From: Amycolatopsis orientalis DSM 40040 = KCTC 9412
GTDB taxonomy: Bacteria; Actinomycetota; Actinomycetes; Mycobacteriales; Pseudonocardiaceae
DNA: 64,000 bases
Direction: 5' to 3'
Assembly (NCBI RefSeq): GCF_000478275.1
Contig: NZ_ASJB01000009.1
Location: forward strand, 144,265 to 208,264
The position numbers and the translations under genes were made by a program. Positions 19,378 to 28,200 of the stretch are shown here, one piece after another (positions within the stretch are counted from its first letter, which is position 1; each line of letters opens with the position of its first letter). Under the pieces are notes generated by a model. The model saw only the letters and a list, made by a program, of their open reading frames with translations. It made no database searches and was not told the DNA's origin.

Positions 19378-20467
19378 GGTCGGCGAGCCGCGAACCCGAC
19401 CCGCTCCACCGCAACGCGATGATCTCCGCCGCGATCGACACCGCCGTCTCCTCCGGCGTCCGCGCGCCGAGGTCGAGGCCGATCGGCGAGGACAGCCGTT
19501 CGAGTTCCGCCTCCGTGAGCCCGGCCTCGCGCAGCCGCGCGAACCGGTCGTCGTGGGTCTTGCGCGAACCCATCGCGCCGACGTAGCCGACGTCGAGGCG
19601 TAAGGCGACCTCCAGCAGCGGCACGTCGAACTTCGGGTCGTGGGTGAGCACGGCGATCGCGGTCCGGCCGTCGATCCGGCCCGCTTCCGCCTCCGCCTTG
19701 AGGTAGCGATGCGGCCAGTCGACGACGACCTCGTGCGCGTCGGGGAACCGGCTCTTCGTCGCGAAAACGGGCCGCGCGTCGCAGACCGTGACCTGATAGC
19801 CGAGGTACGCGCCCATTTTCGCCATCGCGGCCGCGAAGTCGATCGCGCCGAAGACCAGCAGGCGCGCGGGCGGCTCGAAGGAGTTGACGAAGACCGTCAT
19901 CCCTTCGCCGCGACGCTGGCCGTCCGGCCCGTAGTGCAGTGTGCCGGTGCGGCCGCCGGCGAGCATGCCGCGCGCGTCGTCCACGACGGCGTCGTCCATC
20001 CGCGACGAGCCGAGCGAACCGGCGACGCGGTCCGGCCAGACGATCAGATGCTCCCCGACCAGTCCTGGCTGGTCGTGTTCGACCACCGTCACCACGGCGA
20101 CCGGCTGTCCACTGTGGACCGACTCGACGACGTCGCCGAGTTCCGGCATCGAGTCGCGGTCGACGTGCTGGACGTAGATGTCGATGATCCCGCCGCAGGT
20201 CAGCCCGACGGCGAAGGCGTCGTCGTCGGTGACGCCGTAGCGCTGCAGCACGGGCGCGCGCTCGGCGACCACCTGCTGCGCGAGTTCGTAGACGGCGCCC
20301 TCGACGCAGCCGCCGGAGACACTTCCGGTGACGGTGCCGTCGGGGGCGACGAGCATCGCCGCGCCCGGGCTTCGCGGCGCCGACGAGAATGTCGCCACCA
20401 CCGTGCCGACCCCCACCGCCTCGCCCGCCGCCCACCGGCGGTGCAGTTCGTCCAGTACGTCACGCAT
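19355..20467 (-). CDS. xdhC: XdhC/CoxI family molybdenum-enzyme maturation factor
   Basis: A 370-residue protein that in xanthine-dehydrogenase systems protects and sulfurates the molybdenum cofactor before insertion. N-terminal XdhC/CoxI domain with SVSGGCVEGAVYELA and a second Cys in LTCGGIIDIY; C-terminal Rossmann domain (LLVFGAIDFAAAMAKMGAYL) and the family motif YVGAMGSRKTHDDR. The ATG at 20467 overlaps the VWA-protein stop by 8 bases, so both form one operon. It likely serves the CoxLMS-type enzyme encoded 2 kb downstream. Confidence 0.9.
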   Translation of the reverse strand: MRDVLDELHRRWAAGEAVGVGTVVATFSSAPRSPGAAMLVAPDGTVTGSVSGGCVEGAVYELAQQVVAERAPVLQRYGVTDDDAFAVGLTCGGIIDIYVQHVDRDSMPELGDVVESVHSGQPVAVVTVVEHDQPGLVGEHLIVWPDRVAGSLGSSRMDDAVVDDARGMLAGGRTGTLHYGPDGQRRGEGMTVFVNSFEPPARLLVFGAIDFAAAMAKMGAYLGYQVTVCDARPVFATKSRFPDAHEVVVDWPHRYLKAEAEAGRIDGRTAIAVLTHDPKFDVPLLEVALRLDVGYVGAMGSRKTHDDRFARLREAGLTEAELERLSSPIGLDLGARTPEETAVSIAAEIIALRWSGSGSRLADLTGRIHG

Positions 20468-21563
20468 CGGCGATCTCCACAAGCAGTCGTTCCAAGGTGG
20501 CGAGGCTGTGCCCGGCCAGCAACCGGTCGAGGTACGGGAGCGCGGCCACGATGCCGGATTGCACGGGAGCGTAACCCGCCCGCCCCGCGTGCGGATTCAC
20601 CCAGAATACGACGTGCGCGAGCCGCCGCAGCCTGGCGAGCTGCTCGCCGAGCAGTCCGGGGTCGCCGCGTTCCCAGCCGTCGGAGAACACGGTGACCACG
20701 GATCGCCTGGCCACACCGCGCTGCCCCCAGCGGTCGAGGAAGGCGCGCAGGGTCTCACCGAGCCGGGTCCCGCCCGCGAAATCGGGGACAGCGGCGGCCG
20801 CGGCGAGCATGGCGTGCTCGGGATCGCGCAGCCGCAGCTGGCGCGAAACCCGGGTGAGCCGGGTACCCAGGGTGAACACCTCGACCCGGCCGGGCGCGCA
20901 CCGGGCCACGACGTGGGCGAACCGCAGCAGCGCGTCGGCGTACGGCCCCATCGAGCCGGAGACGTCGATCAGGAGGACGAGACGACGTGGCTTGGCGCCC
21001 CTCCGCCGGTACGCCAGCCGTACCGGTTCGCCGCCGCCTGCCAGCATCGCCCGGAGCGTACGAGACGGATCGAGGGTGCCCCGCCGGGCGGCGCGGCGTC
21101 GCGGCGACGACCGCAGGGGCAGGGCGGGGCGCAGGTTCGCGAGCAGTTCCCGCAGGTGGGCGCGTTCGGCGACGGTCAGTTCGGCGAGGTCGCGGTGCCG
21201 CAGGATCTCGTCCTCGCTCGCCGCCACGCGGAGCTGGTCGGGCTCCGCGCCGGACTCGCCCTGGCCTGGTGCCTGCACGAGGGTGGCGATCCTGGCTCGT
21301 CTCGAGGCCGCTTCCCGGCCTCGACGGCGTGGTCCGGCCTCCGTCGCGGTGAACCAGCCGTCGAACGCCGCGTCGTAGCGCGGGAGGTCGTCGGGGTCGG
21401 CGCACAGCGTCAGCCGTCCGGCCCAATACAGCTGTTCGGGATCGGCGAGGTCGACCTCGCCGACGGCCGCGAGGTACGCCTGGATCCGGTGCGCGTCGCA
21501 CGGCAGGCCCGCTTCGCGCAAAGCCTCCGCGAAGCCGACGAAACCCGCCAAAGGATCGCTCAC
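20460..21563 (-). CDS. VWA domain protein, CoxE-like
   Basis: A 367-residue protein with an Arg-rich middle and a C-terminal von Willebrand A domain; the MIDAS motif DVSGS is at 200-204. In carboxydotrophs CoxE acts with the MoxR-type AAA ATPase CoxD to build the Cu-S-Mo active site. Here the AAA gene is at 24646-25518, separated by three other genes. The start is GTG at 21563; a 64-bp hairpin repeat lies 15 bp upstream. Confidence 0.88.
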   Translation of the reverse strand: MSDPLAGFVGFAEALREAGLPCDAHRIQAYLAAVGEVDLADPEQLYWAGRLTLCADPDDLPRYDAAFDGWFTATEAGPRRRGREAASRRARIATLVQAPGQGESGAEPDQLRVAASEDEILRHRDLAELTVAERAHLRELLANLRPALPLRSSPRRRAARRGTLDPSRTLRAMLAGGGEPVRLAYRRRGAKPRRLVLLIDVSGSMGPYADALLRFAHVVARCAPGRVEVFTLGTRLTRVSRQLRLRDPEHAMLAAAAAVPDFAGGTRLGETLRAFLDRWGQRGVARRSVVTVFSDGWERGDPGLLGEQLARLRRLAHVVFWVNPHAGRAGYAPVQSGIVAALPYLDRLLAGHSLATLERLLVEIADA

Positions 21564-21577
21564 CCCCCCATTGTGCG

Positions 21578-21641
21578 CGCGTTTCGTCCTCTGGATGCGG
21601 TAGTTGCCCGCGCAACTACCGCATCCAGAGGACGAAACGCG
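21578..21641. repeat. 64-bp hairpin repeat, family 2, copy A
   Basis: A perfect 30-bp inverted repeat with a 4-base loop (CCGC at 21608-21611). The left arm begins CGCGTTTCGTCCTCTGG; the right arm ends GAGGACGAAACGCG. It starts 3 bp after the stop of the flavin hydroxylase gene (21645, minus strand) and ends before the VWA gene start, so it may terminate the former. Other copies: 54607-54670 and 62463-62526. Confidence 0.95.
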
Positions 21642-21644
21642 GCG

Positions 21645-22856
21645 TCAGCGGCGGGCGAACACCGGGGTTTTCTCCCGCAGGGGGCCGATGCCGCCGAGGA
21701 AGGCGGCGACGCCGGTGAGCAGCGGGAAGCGATCCGAGAGCCGGAGCGGGAACGGCACCGTGGCGCCGGTCAGCGTCCCGTCGAGAGCGGGCTCGATGAG
21801 GATCTTGTGCTCCCCCAGTTGCTGCTTCTGGGCGAGTGAGACGGCCACGGACCGGCGGCGCTGCACCCGGGCGAGGTCACGCACGGTCAGCGTGCCGCGT
21901 AACAGGGGTGCGGCGAGGATCCGCGCGGCCGCCACCGCGTCCTGTACCGCGATGTTGACGCCCATCCCGCCGACCGGCGACATCGCGTGCGCGGCGTCGC
22001 CGAGGCACAGCACCCGGCCGGAGTACCACCGCGGGAGCCTGGTCATCCGGACCTTCAGCAGTTTGACGTCGTCCCAGTCACGGATCGCTTCCAGTTCGCC
22101 GTCTCCCCAGCCGAACAGGCCGCCGATCCGTTCACGGAACTTCTCGATCCCCTCGGCCCGCTGCGCCGCGTCCTCGCCCTTCCTGATCAGGTACGACGTC
22201 TGGTAGTAGTCACCGCGGTCCATGGTCACGCCGGCGAGCCCGCCCGCGAACCGGCCGAACACCTGGGCCTCCTTGCCGGTGTCGCGGAGTTTGGGCACCC
22301 GGACCCACCAGACGTCCATCGGTACCTCGTACTCCTCCGGCACGAGACCGGCCTCGGCGCGCACGAGGGAGTCACGGCCGTCGCAGCCGACCACGAGCGA
22401 CGCGGCCACCTCCCGCTCGACGCCGTCGGAATCGCGGTAACGCACGCCGCCGCCCTCGCGCAGGCCCGTCACCTCCGCCCCCATGCGGAGGGTGAAAGTC
22501 GGTTCCTCGGCCGCGGCTTCGGCGAGCAGGTTGAGGAAGTCCCATTGCGGAACCATCGCGATGTACTTGTGCGGCCCGGGAATCCGGCTGAAGTCGGCGG
22601 CGACGACGGTCGTGTCGCCGATATGCATCCGCATCTTCTCCAGGCGCCGCGACGGCAGTTCCGCGAACCGTTCGCCGAGACCGAGTTCGTCGAGCAGCAT
22701 CAACGTCGGGGGATGCACCGTGTCACCGCGGAAATCGCGGAAGAAGTCAGCGTGCTTCTCCAGGACCGTGACCTCGACTCCGGCCCGCGCCAGAAGCAGG
22801 CCGAGCACCATTCCCGCCGGACCGCCCCCCACCACACAACACTGTGTACGTTCCAT
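21645..22856 (-). CDS. FAD-dependent aromatic-ring hydroxylase-like monooxygenase
   Basis: A 403-residue class A flavin monooxygenase (UbiH/PHBH fold). N-terminal FAD motif GGGPAGMVLGLLLARAG, the ribose-binding motif GDAAHAMSPVGGMGVN, and LVVGCDGRDSLVR between them. Expected reaction: NAD(P)H-dependent hydroxylation of an aromatic or similar substrate; identity unknown. The ATG at 22856 puts the GGGPAG motif at the usual distance from the N terminus. It is divergent from the secreted nucleoside hydrolase. Confidence 0.85.
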   Translation of the reverse strand: MERTQCCVVGGGPAGMVLGLLLARAGVEVTVLEKHADFFRDFRGDTVHPPTLMLLDELGLGERFAELPSRRLEKMRMHIGDTTVVAADFSRIPGPHKYIAMVPQWDFLNLLAEAAAEEPTFTLRMGAEVTGLREGGGVRYRDSDGVEREVAASLVVGCDGRDSLVRAEAGLVPEEYEVPMDVWWVRVPKLRDTGKEAQVFGRFAGGLAGVTMDRGDYYQTSYLIRKGEDAAQRAEGIEKFRERIGGLFGWGDGELEAIRDWDDVKLLKVRMTRLPRWYSGRVLCLGDAAHAMSPVGGMGVNIAVQDAVAAARILAAPLLRGTLTVRDLARVQRRRSVAVSLAQKQQLGEHKILIEPALDGTLTGATVPFPLRLSDRFPLLTGVAAFLGGIGPLREKTPVFARR

Positions 22857-22956
22857 AATCGAGTTGTAGCGCGCCCGGCGGTCCATCGCCATGGATTCGG
22901 CGCCGAAGAGGACCTTGGTCCTACTGGAAAACCGCGTTTCTCGCTACGGTGACGGC

Positions 22957-23991
22957 ATGTTCTCGTCCCGTGCCCTGTTCGCCGTCCTGCTCTCGTGTGC
23001 CCTCGGCGTGGCCGCCGCCCCCGCCGCCTCCTCGGCACCGGCGTCCTCCCCGGTCCCGGTCGTCTACGACGGCGACTCCGATTTCGCCGACATCGCGACG
23101 CTCGCGTATCTGTGCCAGGCGCATAAACAGCGCCGCATCGACCTGCGCGCGGTCACCGTCACCAACAACGGCGCCGGAACCCCGGGACGCGCGCTGACCC
23201 ACGTGCGGACGGCACTCGGGAAATGCGGTCTCTCCGGCATTCCGGTCGCCGACGGTTCCGACACCGGCGTGAACCCGATGCCCGCCGACGGCCGCGCCTG
23301 GACCGAGAGCATCCTCAACGGCGCGCTCGGCGACGCGGGAGTGCCGGATCGCCCGTCCCGGATCCGGGCGTCGACGCTGCTCGCCGCGACGGTGCTCAAA
23401 GCGCCGAAGCCGGTCGTCGTGATCGCGACCGGGCCGCTCACGAATGTCGCGAAGGCACTGAACGTTCCCGGTGTGGCGCAACGGATTTCGCGGCTCGCGG
23501 TGATGGGCGGCGCCTTCGACGTCCCCGGCAACCTGTTCGGTCCCGGCGCGGAGAAGTTCGACGGCACCCAAGAGGTCAACATGTGGCTGGACCCCGCGTC
23601 GGCGGACAAGGTCTTCGCCGGTGTACGCCGGGTGGACATCGTGCCACTGGACGCGACGAACGACGTCCCGATCACACCGTCCTATGTGGAGCGTCTGGGC
23701 CGGGAAGGCCGGACCGCGGAAGCGAAACTGGTGCACGCGATCGTCACCCAGCCCGATCTCACGCCGTACATCAAGGACGGGACGGCGTTCTGGTGGGACA
23801 CGCTCGCCTCGTCCGAGGTGTTCGACGCGGTGAGCCCGGTGAAGCTGCGTCCGGCGAAGGTCGACGTGCGGCAGGACGGCGCCGCGGCGGGACGCACTTA
23901 CGTGACACCGAAGGGAACGCCGCAGACCGTCGGCTACGACGCTGATCCCGTCGCCTACGAGAACGGCTTCCTGAAGATGCTGAACGGTTAA
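22957..23991 (+). CDS. Secreted inosine-uridine-type nucleoside hydrolase
   Basis: A 344-residue exported enzyme. A Sec signal peptide (MFSSRALFAVLLSCALG, Ala-rich cleavage zone about residues 20-27) precedes the nucleoside hydrolase domain, whose Ca-binding Asp cluster is DGDSDFAD (38-45; canonical DTDPGIDD). The second conserved region reads LAVMGGAFDVPGN. It would split ribosides to ribose and base outside the cell. The first Asp cluster is slightly divergent from inosine-uridine hydrolases. Its stop overlaps the convergent TetR gene by 4 bp. Confidence 0.87.
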   Translation: MFSSRALFAVLLSCALGVAAAPAASSAPASSPVPVVYDGDSDFADIATLAYLCQAHKQRRIDLRAVTVTNNGAGTPGRALTHVRTALGKCGLSGIPVADGSDTGVNPMPADGRAWTESILNGALGDAGVPDRPSRIRASTLLAATVLKAPKPVVVIATGPLTNVAKALNVPGVAQRISRLAVMGGAFDVPGNLFGPGAEKFDGTQEVNMWLDPASADKVFAGVRRVDIVPLDATNDVPITPSYVERLGREGRTAEAKLVHAIVTQPDLTPYIKDGTAFWWDTLASSEVFDAVSPVKLRPAKVDVRQDGAAAGRTYVTPKGTPQTVGYDADPVAYENGFLKMLNG

Positions 23992-24575
23992 CCGTCCTGG
24001 TGGCGCAGTCCGGCGATGAGGACTCCGACCATCCGGCGCGCGTCGTAGCGCGGATCGCTGTCCGCACCGATGCAGAGGTTCCCCACGGCGCGCAGGACCT
24101 CGATCGCCCGCAGGTCGGAGCGGATCTCACCCGCCCCGGCCGCGGCGTCGAGCAACCGGGCGCATACGGGCACGAGGGTGTCGAGGAAGTAGGTGTGCAG
24201 CGTCTCGAAACCGGCGTTGTCGGACTGCAGCACGGCGGCGAGGCCGTGCTTGGTGACCAGGAAATCGACGAAGAGGTCGATCCAGCGCCGTAGCGCCTCG
24301 TACGGGGAATCGCTCGACGCCAGTAGTTCCGGCCCGGCTTCGGCGCAGGCGTCGACCTGGTGCCGGTAGACGGCGACGATGAGATCGGCCCTGGTCGGGA
24401 AGTGCCGGTAGATGGTGCCCATCCCGACCCCCGCCTTGGCCGCGATGTCCCGGACCGGCGCCTCGACCCCCGAGGTGACGAAGACGGCGGCGGCGGCGTC
24501 GAGCAGGGTCTTCTCGTTGCGCCGGGCGTCGGCTCGTTTCGACCGGGTGGCGCCCTCGTCGGCGTTGCTCACCAC
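23988..24575 (-). CDS. TetR family transcriptional regulator
   Basis: A 195-residue repressor. The N-terminal HTH reads DIAAKAGVGMGTIYRHFPTRADLI; the C-terminal domain is of the SbtR/YxaF-like type (HGLAAVLQSDNAG). Two GTG codons in tandem begin the frame, after a strong GGGGGAGGAG. It is the last gene of the run from IclR through MobA-like and AAA genes (70 bp after the AAA stop); targets unknown. Confidence 0.86.
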   Translation of the reverse strand: MVSNADEGATRSKRADARRNEKTLLDAAAAVFVTSGVEAPVRDIAAKAGVGMGTIYRHFPTRADLIVAVYRHQVDACAEAGPELLASSDSPYEALRRWIDLFVDFLVTKHGLAAVLQSDNAGFETLHTYFLDTLVPVCARLLDAAAGAGEIRSDLRAIEVLRAVGNLCIGADSDPRYDARRMVGVLIAGLRHQDG

Positions 24576-24645
24576 GTCACTCCTCCCCCTCCCCCGCGGT
24601 TACCGGATCTTTGTTCCGCTTGGTCATGCTAACCCGGGCGGGCGA

Positions 24646-25518
24646 TCAGGCGAGCAGTTTGTCCAGCTTGGCCCGCACCCGGTCGAGGTCTTCGCTGTAC
24701 TTGAGGACCGAGCCGAGGGTGCGCGCGGCCACCGCGGCGTCCAATTCGGACTTACCCAGCGCGAGCAGTGCCTGAGCCCAGTCGATCGACTCCGCCACCC
24801 CGGGCGGCTTCAGCAACTCCATCTCCCGGAGCCGGTGCACCGCGGTCGCGACCTGGGTCGCGAGGGCCTCGCCGAGGTGCGGGACCTTGCGGCGGAGGAT
24901 TTCGATCTCGCGGCCGAGGCCGGGATGTTCGAGCCAGTGGTAGAGACAGCGGCGCTTCAGCGCGTCGTGCACCTCCCGGGTCCGGTTGGAGGTGAGCACC
25001 ACGAGCGGCGGATGTTCGGCCCGCACCTCGCCGAACTCCGGGATGGTCACCGCGTTCTCGTCGAGGAGTTGCAGCAGGAAGGCCTCGAACTCGTCGTCGG
25101 CCCGGTCGATCTCGTCGATCAGCAGCACACACGGCGCGGTCTGCAAGGCCTTCAGCAGCGGCCGGGAAAGCAGGAAACGTTCGGTGTAAAGGGACTGCTC
25201 CGCCGTCTCGACGTCGAGATGGCCGTTCCCGGAGGCTTCGAGCGCGCGCAGATGCAGTAGCTGGCGGGGGAAGTCCCACTCGTACAGCGCCTGTGCCGCG
25301 TCGATCCCCTCGTGACACTGGAGCCGGATGAGGGGCATGTCGAGCGCCTCGGCCAGTCCCAAGGCGAGCGAGGTCTTCCCCGTGCCCGGTTCGCCTTCGC
25401 AGAACAGCGGGCGGCCGAGCCGGAGGGCGAGGAACCCGGCCGTGGCGATGCCGTCGTCGGCGAGGTAGCCGACCGAGTCGAGGGCTTCGGCCAGTTTCTC
25501 CGGCGATGCGACGGTCAC
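24646..25518 (-). CDS. MoxR-type AAA ATPase, CoxD-like
   Basis: A 290-residue AAA+ ATPase. Walker A GEPGTGKTS at 42-50, Walker B VLLIDEIDRAD at 131-141, sensor region LTSNRTREVHDALKRRCLYHW. MoxR proteins such as CoxD pair with VWA proteins (CoxE) to mature metal centres; the VWA partner here is at 20460. The GTG at 25518 is chosen because it starts the conserved SPEKLAEALDSVGY; upstream sequence in the frame is not MoxR-like. It lies 31 bp after the MobA-like stop. Confidence 0.88.
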   Translation of the reverse strand: MTVASPEKLAEALDSVGYLADDGIATAGFLALRLGRPLFCEGEPGTGKTSLALGLAEALDMPLIRLQCHEGIDAAQALYEWDFPRQLLHLRALEASGNGHLDVETAEQSLYTERFLLSRPLLKALQTAPCVLLIDEIDRADDEFEAFLLQLLDENAVTIPEFGEVRAEHPPLVVLTSNRTREVHDALKRRCLYHWLEHPGLGREIEILRRKVPHLGEALATQVATAVHRLREMELLKPPGVAESIDWAQALLALGKSELDAAVAARTLGSVLKYSEDLDRVRAKLDKLLA

Positions 25519-25549
25519 GCCCCGATCGTAAGCCTCGGGGAGCGGGAGA

Positions 25550-26119
25550 TCAGCCTGGAAGATCCTCGCGGCGGTCCACGTCGCGACCGGTACCGAGGTC
25601 GCCGCATTCGACGAGCCGCAGGTCCGGGCGGCCCTTGAGCCAGTCACGGGCACCCTTGTCCCCGGACGCGCCCGCCACGATCTCCGGCCACCAGCGTCGG
25701 CCGAGGACGACGGGATGGCCGGGAACGCCGTCGAAGGCCGCCCGGGCGACGGTCTCCGCGTCGGCCCCGTCCGCGACCCGGCGCACGACGTCGGCGCCGA
25801 CACCGGGCAGATCCACGAGGTGCACGACGACGGCTTCGGCGGTGGTCGTTTCCAGTGACCTCAGTCCCGCACGCAGCGACGCCCCCATGCCGGACTCCCA
25901 GTCGCCTGCCACGATGGCCGTCTCCGGGTCGGGCAGGAGCGCGCGGACCTCGTCGGCCGAGGCACCCAGCACCACGCGGATCGGGGCGCACCCCGCCTCA
26001 GTGAGCACGCGCAGTGCCCGGACGACGAACGGTTCGCCGTCGAGGACGGCCAGCGCCTTCGGCCCACCGAACCGGCGCCCGGCCCCGGCCGCGAGCAGCA
26101 GCCCGGCGACCTCAGCCAC
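25550..26119 (-). CDS. MobA-like/MocA-type nucleotidyltransferase
   Basis: A 189-residue NTP transferase. The N terminus LLLAAGAGRRFGGPKALAVLDG is the nucleotide-binding signature, and HLVDLPGVG is the metal-binding loop. MocA adds CMP to molybdopterin to form MCD, the cofactor of CoxL-type enzymes, so it probably supplies the Mo hydroxylase at 13872-17691. The gene overlaps the IclR stop by 8 bp and is followed by the CoxD-like ATPase. Confidence 0.86.
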   Translation of the reverse strand: MAEVAGLLLAAGAGRRFGGPKALAVLDGEPFVVRALRVLTEAGCAPIRVVLGASADEVRALLPDPETAIVAGDWESGMGASLRAGLRSLETTTAEAVVVHLVDLPGVGADVVRRVADGADAETVARAAFDGVPGHPVVLGRRWWPEIVAGASGDKGARDWLKGRPDLRLVECGDLGTGRDVDRREDLPG

Positions 26120-26918
26120 GTCCCGCCTTGCTCGGCGGCGCCGAGGCCAGATCGGTCTCGATGGCCCGGGCCGTCGCGAGCAGCGGCGGCAGCAGTTCGC
26201 GCTCGACCGACTCCGGTGTCGTACGGCTGGCGTGCGTGGACAGGTTGACCGCGGCCACGACCCGGCCCCGCCGGTCCCGGATCGGCGCGGCGATCGAGCG
26301 GAGGCCTTCTTCGAGTTCCTGGTCGACCATCGCGTAGCCCTGCCGGTAGACCCGCTCCAGCTCGGCGAGCAGATCCTGTTGCCTGGTCAGCGTGTGCGCG
26401 GTCAGTTTCTCGAGTTTGGCCGCGTCGAAGTAGCCGTGCAGGTCGGTGTCTTCGAGACCGGCCAGCAGGACATGCCCCATCGACGTCGCGTGGGCCGGGA
26501 AACGGGTGCCTACGTTGATGCTGACGGTCATGATCCGCGAGACGGCGACGCGGGCGACGTAGACGATGTCCATGCCTTCGAGCACCGAGACCGAGCTGGA
26601 CTCGTGCACCTCGGCGGACAGCCGCTCCAGATGGGGCTGGGCGACCTCGGGCAGCGACAGGCTCGACAGGTACGAGTAGCCGAGTTCGAGGACCCGCGCG
26701 GTGAGCGAGAAGTACTTGCCGTCGGTGCGCACGTACCCCAGGTCGACGAGGGTGAGCAGGAACCGGCGGGCGGCCGCCCTGGTCAGCCCGGTGGAGCGGG
26801 CGACGTCGCTCAGTGTCAGCTCCGCCGCGTCCGCGTTGAACGCCTTGATCACCGCCAGCCCGCGTTCCAGCGACTGGACATGGTGCGCTCCGCGCTCGGT
26901 CACCTCGCCTTCGTCCAT
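26112..26918 (-). CDS. IclR family regulator next to pca operon
   Basis: A 268-residue regulator: N-terminal winged helix (LTLSDVARSTGLTRAAARRFL, about 35-55) and C-terminal IclR effector domain with conserved GMDIVYVARV and SVSINVGTRFPAHATSMG. It is close to PcaR/PobR-type regulators of aromatic catabolism and probably controls pcaIJFHGDC via the palindrome at 32281-32299. It is transcribed in the same direction as pca, 94 bp after pcaC, with a MITE-like element between. Confidence 0.87.
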   Translation of the reverse strand: MDEGEVTERGAHHVQSLERGLAVIKAFNADAAELTLSDVARSTGLTRAAARRFLLTLVDLGYVRTDGKYFSLTARVLELGYSYLSSLSLPEVAQPHLERLSAEVHESSSVSVLEGMDIVYVARVAVSRIMTVSINVGTRFPAHATSMGHVLLAGLEDTDLHGYFDAAKLEKLTAHTLTRQQDLLAELERVYRQGYAMVDQELEEGLRSIAAPIRDRRGRVVAAVNLSTHASRTTPESVERELLPPLLATARAIETDLASAPPSKAGRG

Positions 26919-26927
26919 ACGAGAACC

Positions 26928-27016
26928 CTAGGCCGTGTCCTGTGAGTCTGTTCGATGGGCTTCGAGGTCCAGGTGGTTCCTAAGACGGCGAACATGACTT
27001 GCAGGACGCGGCCTAG
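26928..27016. mobile_element. MITE-like element with 15-bp terminal inverted repeats
   Basis: An 89-bp stretch bounded by CTAGGCCGTGTCCTG (26928-26942) and CAGGACGCGGCCTAG (27002-27016), which are inverted repeats with 14 of 15 matches. The 59-bp interior has no gene and is less GC-rich than its neighbours. The right terminus contains the TAG stop of pcaC. It could be a non-autonomous insertion or the remains of an insertion sequence; alternatively a long-loop terminator of the pca operon. Confidence 0.5.
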
Positions 27017-27417
27017 CGGCCACCCTCTTCCTGGGCGGCAGGCTCACCGAGTTCGGCCAGCACGCGCTGGGCGACGGCGAACGCCGCGTTGGCGGCCGGG
27101 GCGCCCGCGTAGACGGCGGTGTGCAGCAGGACCTCGGAGATCTCTTGCGCGGTGAGTCCATTGTGGACTGCTGCCCGGACGTGCATGGCGAGTTCGTCGT
27201 GGGCGTGCAACGCGGTGAGCGCGGCCAGGGTGACGCAACTGCGGGTCTTGCGGTCGAGGCCGTCACGCGACCAGACCGAACCCCACGCGCCCCGGGTGAT
27301 GTAGTCCTGGAACGGGCGGCTGAACTCGGTGGTGCGGGCCACCGCGCGATCGACGTGCGCGTCTCCGAGGACTTCGCGGCGCACGCGCATCCCGGTCTCG
27401 TAGGCGTCGTCGCTCAT
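27013..27417 (-). CDS. pcaC: 4-carboxymuconolactone decarboxylase
   Basis: A 134-residue AhpD-like-fold enzyme that converts 4-carboxymuconolactone to 3-oxoadipate enol-lactone. The core SRDGLDRKTRSCVTLAAL followed by HVRAAVHNGLTAQEISEVLL is characteristic of PcaC. It is free-standing here; many actinomycetes carry a PcaD-PcaC fusion (PcaL). Its start overlaps the pcaD stop by 4 bp, and its stop lies in the terminal repeat of the element at 26928-27016. Confidence 0.93.
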   Translation of the reverse strand: MSDDAYETGMRVRREVLGDAHVDRAVARTTEFSRPFQDYITRGAWGSVWSRDGLDRKTRSCVTLAALTALHAHDELAMHVRAAVHNGLTAQEISEVLLHTAVYAGAPAANAAFAVAQRVLAELGEPAAQEEGGR

Positions 27418-28193
27418 CGGACCTGCTCCAGATGGTCGAGGATCAGCGCGGTGAAGGGTTCGGGCTTTTCGAAGTTCCCCAGGTGCGCGGCGCCTTCGAC
27501 GACTTCGAGCCGGGCGTCCGCGATACCGCCCGCGATCACTTCGGCGTGCTCGACCGGGGTGGCCGGATCCTCGGATCCGGCGATGACCAGGGTCCGCGCC
27601 GCGATTTTGGGCAGGTCATCGACGAGGTCCATCTCTTCGATGGCCCGGCACGAGGCCGCGTAACCCTCGGCCGGGACCGCGGCGATCATCTCCCGCAGGT
27701 ACGCCGCGCGGTCGGGATGGGCGGCCGCGTAGCCCGCCGTCACCCAGCGCCCGACTCCGGCCTCGGCGACCGCTCCGGTGCCGTGCTCCCGGACCGTCTC
27801 CGCCCGCTCCGCCCACATCCGCGGCGGTCCGAGTTTCGCGGACGTGCAGCACAGGACCAGGCTTTCGATCCGGTCCGGCGCGTGCGCGCCCAGCCACATC
27901 CCGGTCATCCCGCCGAGGGAGAGCCCGACGAAGTGGGCGCGTTCGGCGCCGTACTCGTCGAGCAGCGCGAGCACGTCACCGCCGAGGTCTTCGAGCGCGT
28001 ACGGCCCAGGCGGCACCGGGGACGCGCCGTGCCCGCGGGTGTCGTAGCGGACCACCCGGAACCCTTTGTCCACCAAGGGTTTCACCTGTGGCTCCCACAT
28101 GCGATGGTCACTGCCGAGCGATCCGCCGAACACCACGACGGGACCGTCCGCGGGCCCCTCCGCGACACTGTGCACCTTCACCGGCTCGGACAT
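27414..28193 (-). CDS. pcaD: 3-oxoadipate enol-lactonase
   Basis: A 259-residue alpha/beta hydrolase that opens 3-oxoadipate enol-lactone. The nucleophile is Ser92 in VGLSLGGMTG, the acid lies near AGSEDPATP, and His is in EGAAHLGNFEKP. The ATG at 28193 is preferred: it lies 7 bp after pcaG with AGGTC upstream. An ATG at 28208 would overlap pcaG by 8 bp but lacks a close Shine-Dalgarno. No pcaB lies between pcaG and this gene. Confidence 0.9.
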   Translation of the reverse strand: MSEPVKVHSVAEGPADGPVVVFGGSLGSDHRMWEPQVKPLVDKGFRVVRYDTRGHGASPVPPGPYALEDLGGDVLALLDEYGAERAHFVGLSLGGMTGMWLGAHAPDRIESLVLCCTSAKLGPPRMWAERAETVREHGTGAVAEAGVGRWVTAGYAAAHPDRAAYLREMIAAVPAEGYAASCRAIEEMDLVDDLPKIAARTLVIAGSEDPATPVEHAEVIAGGIADARLEVVEGAAHLGNFEKPEPFTALILDHLEQVR

Positions 28194-28200
28194 CGAAGAC

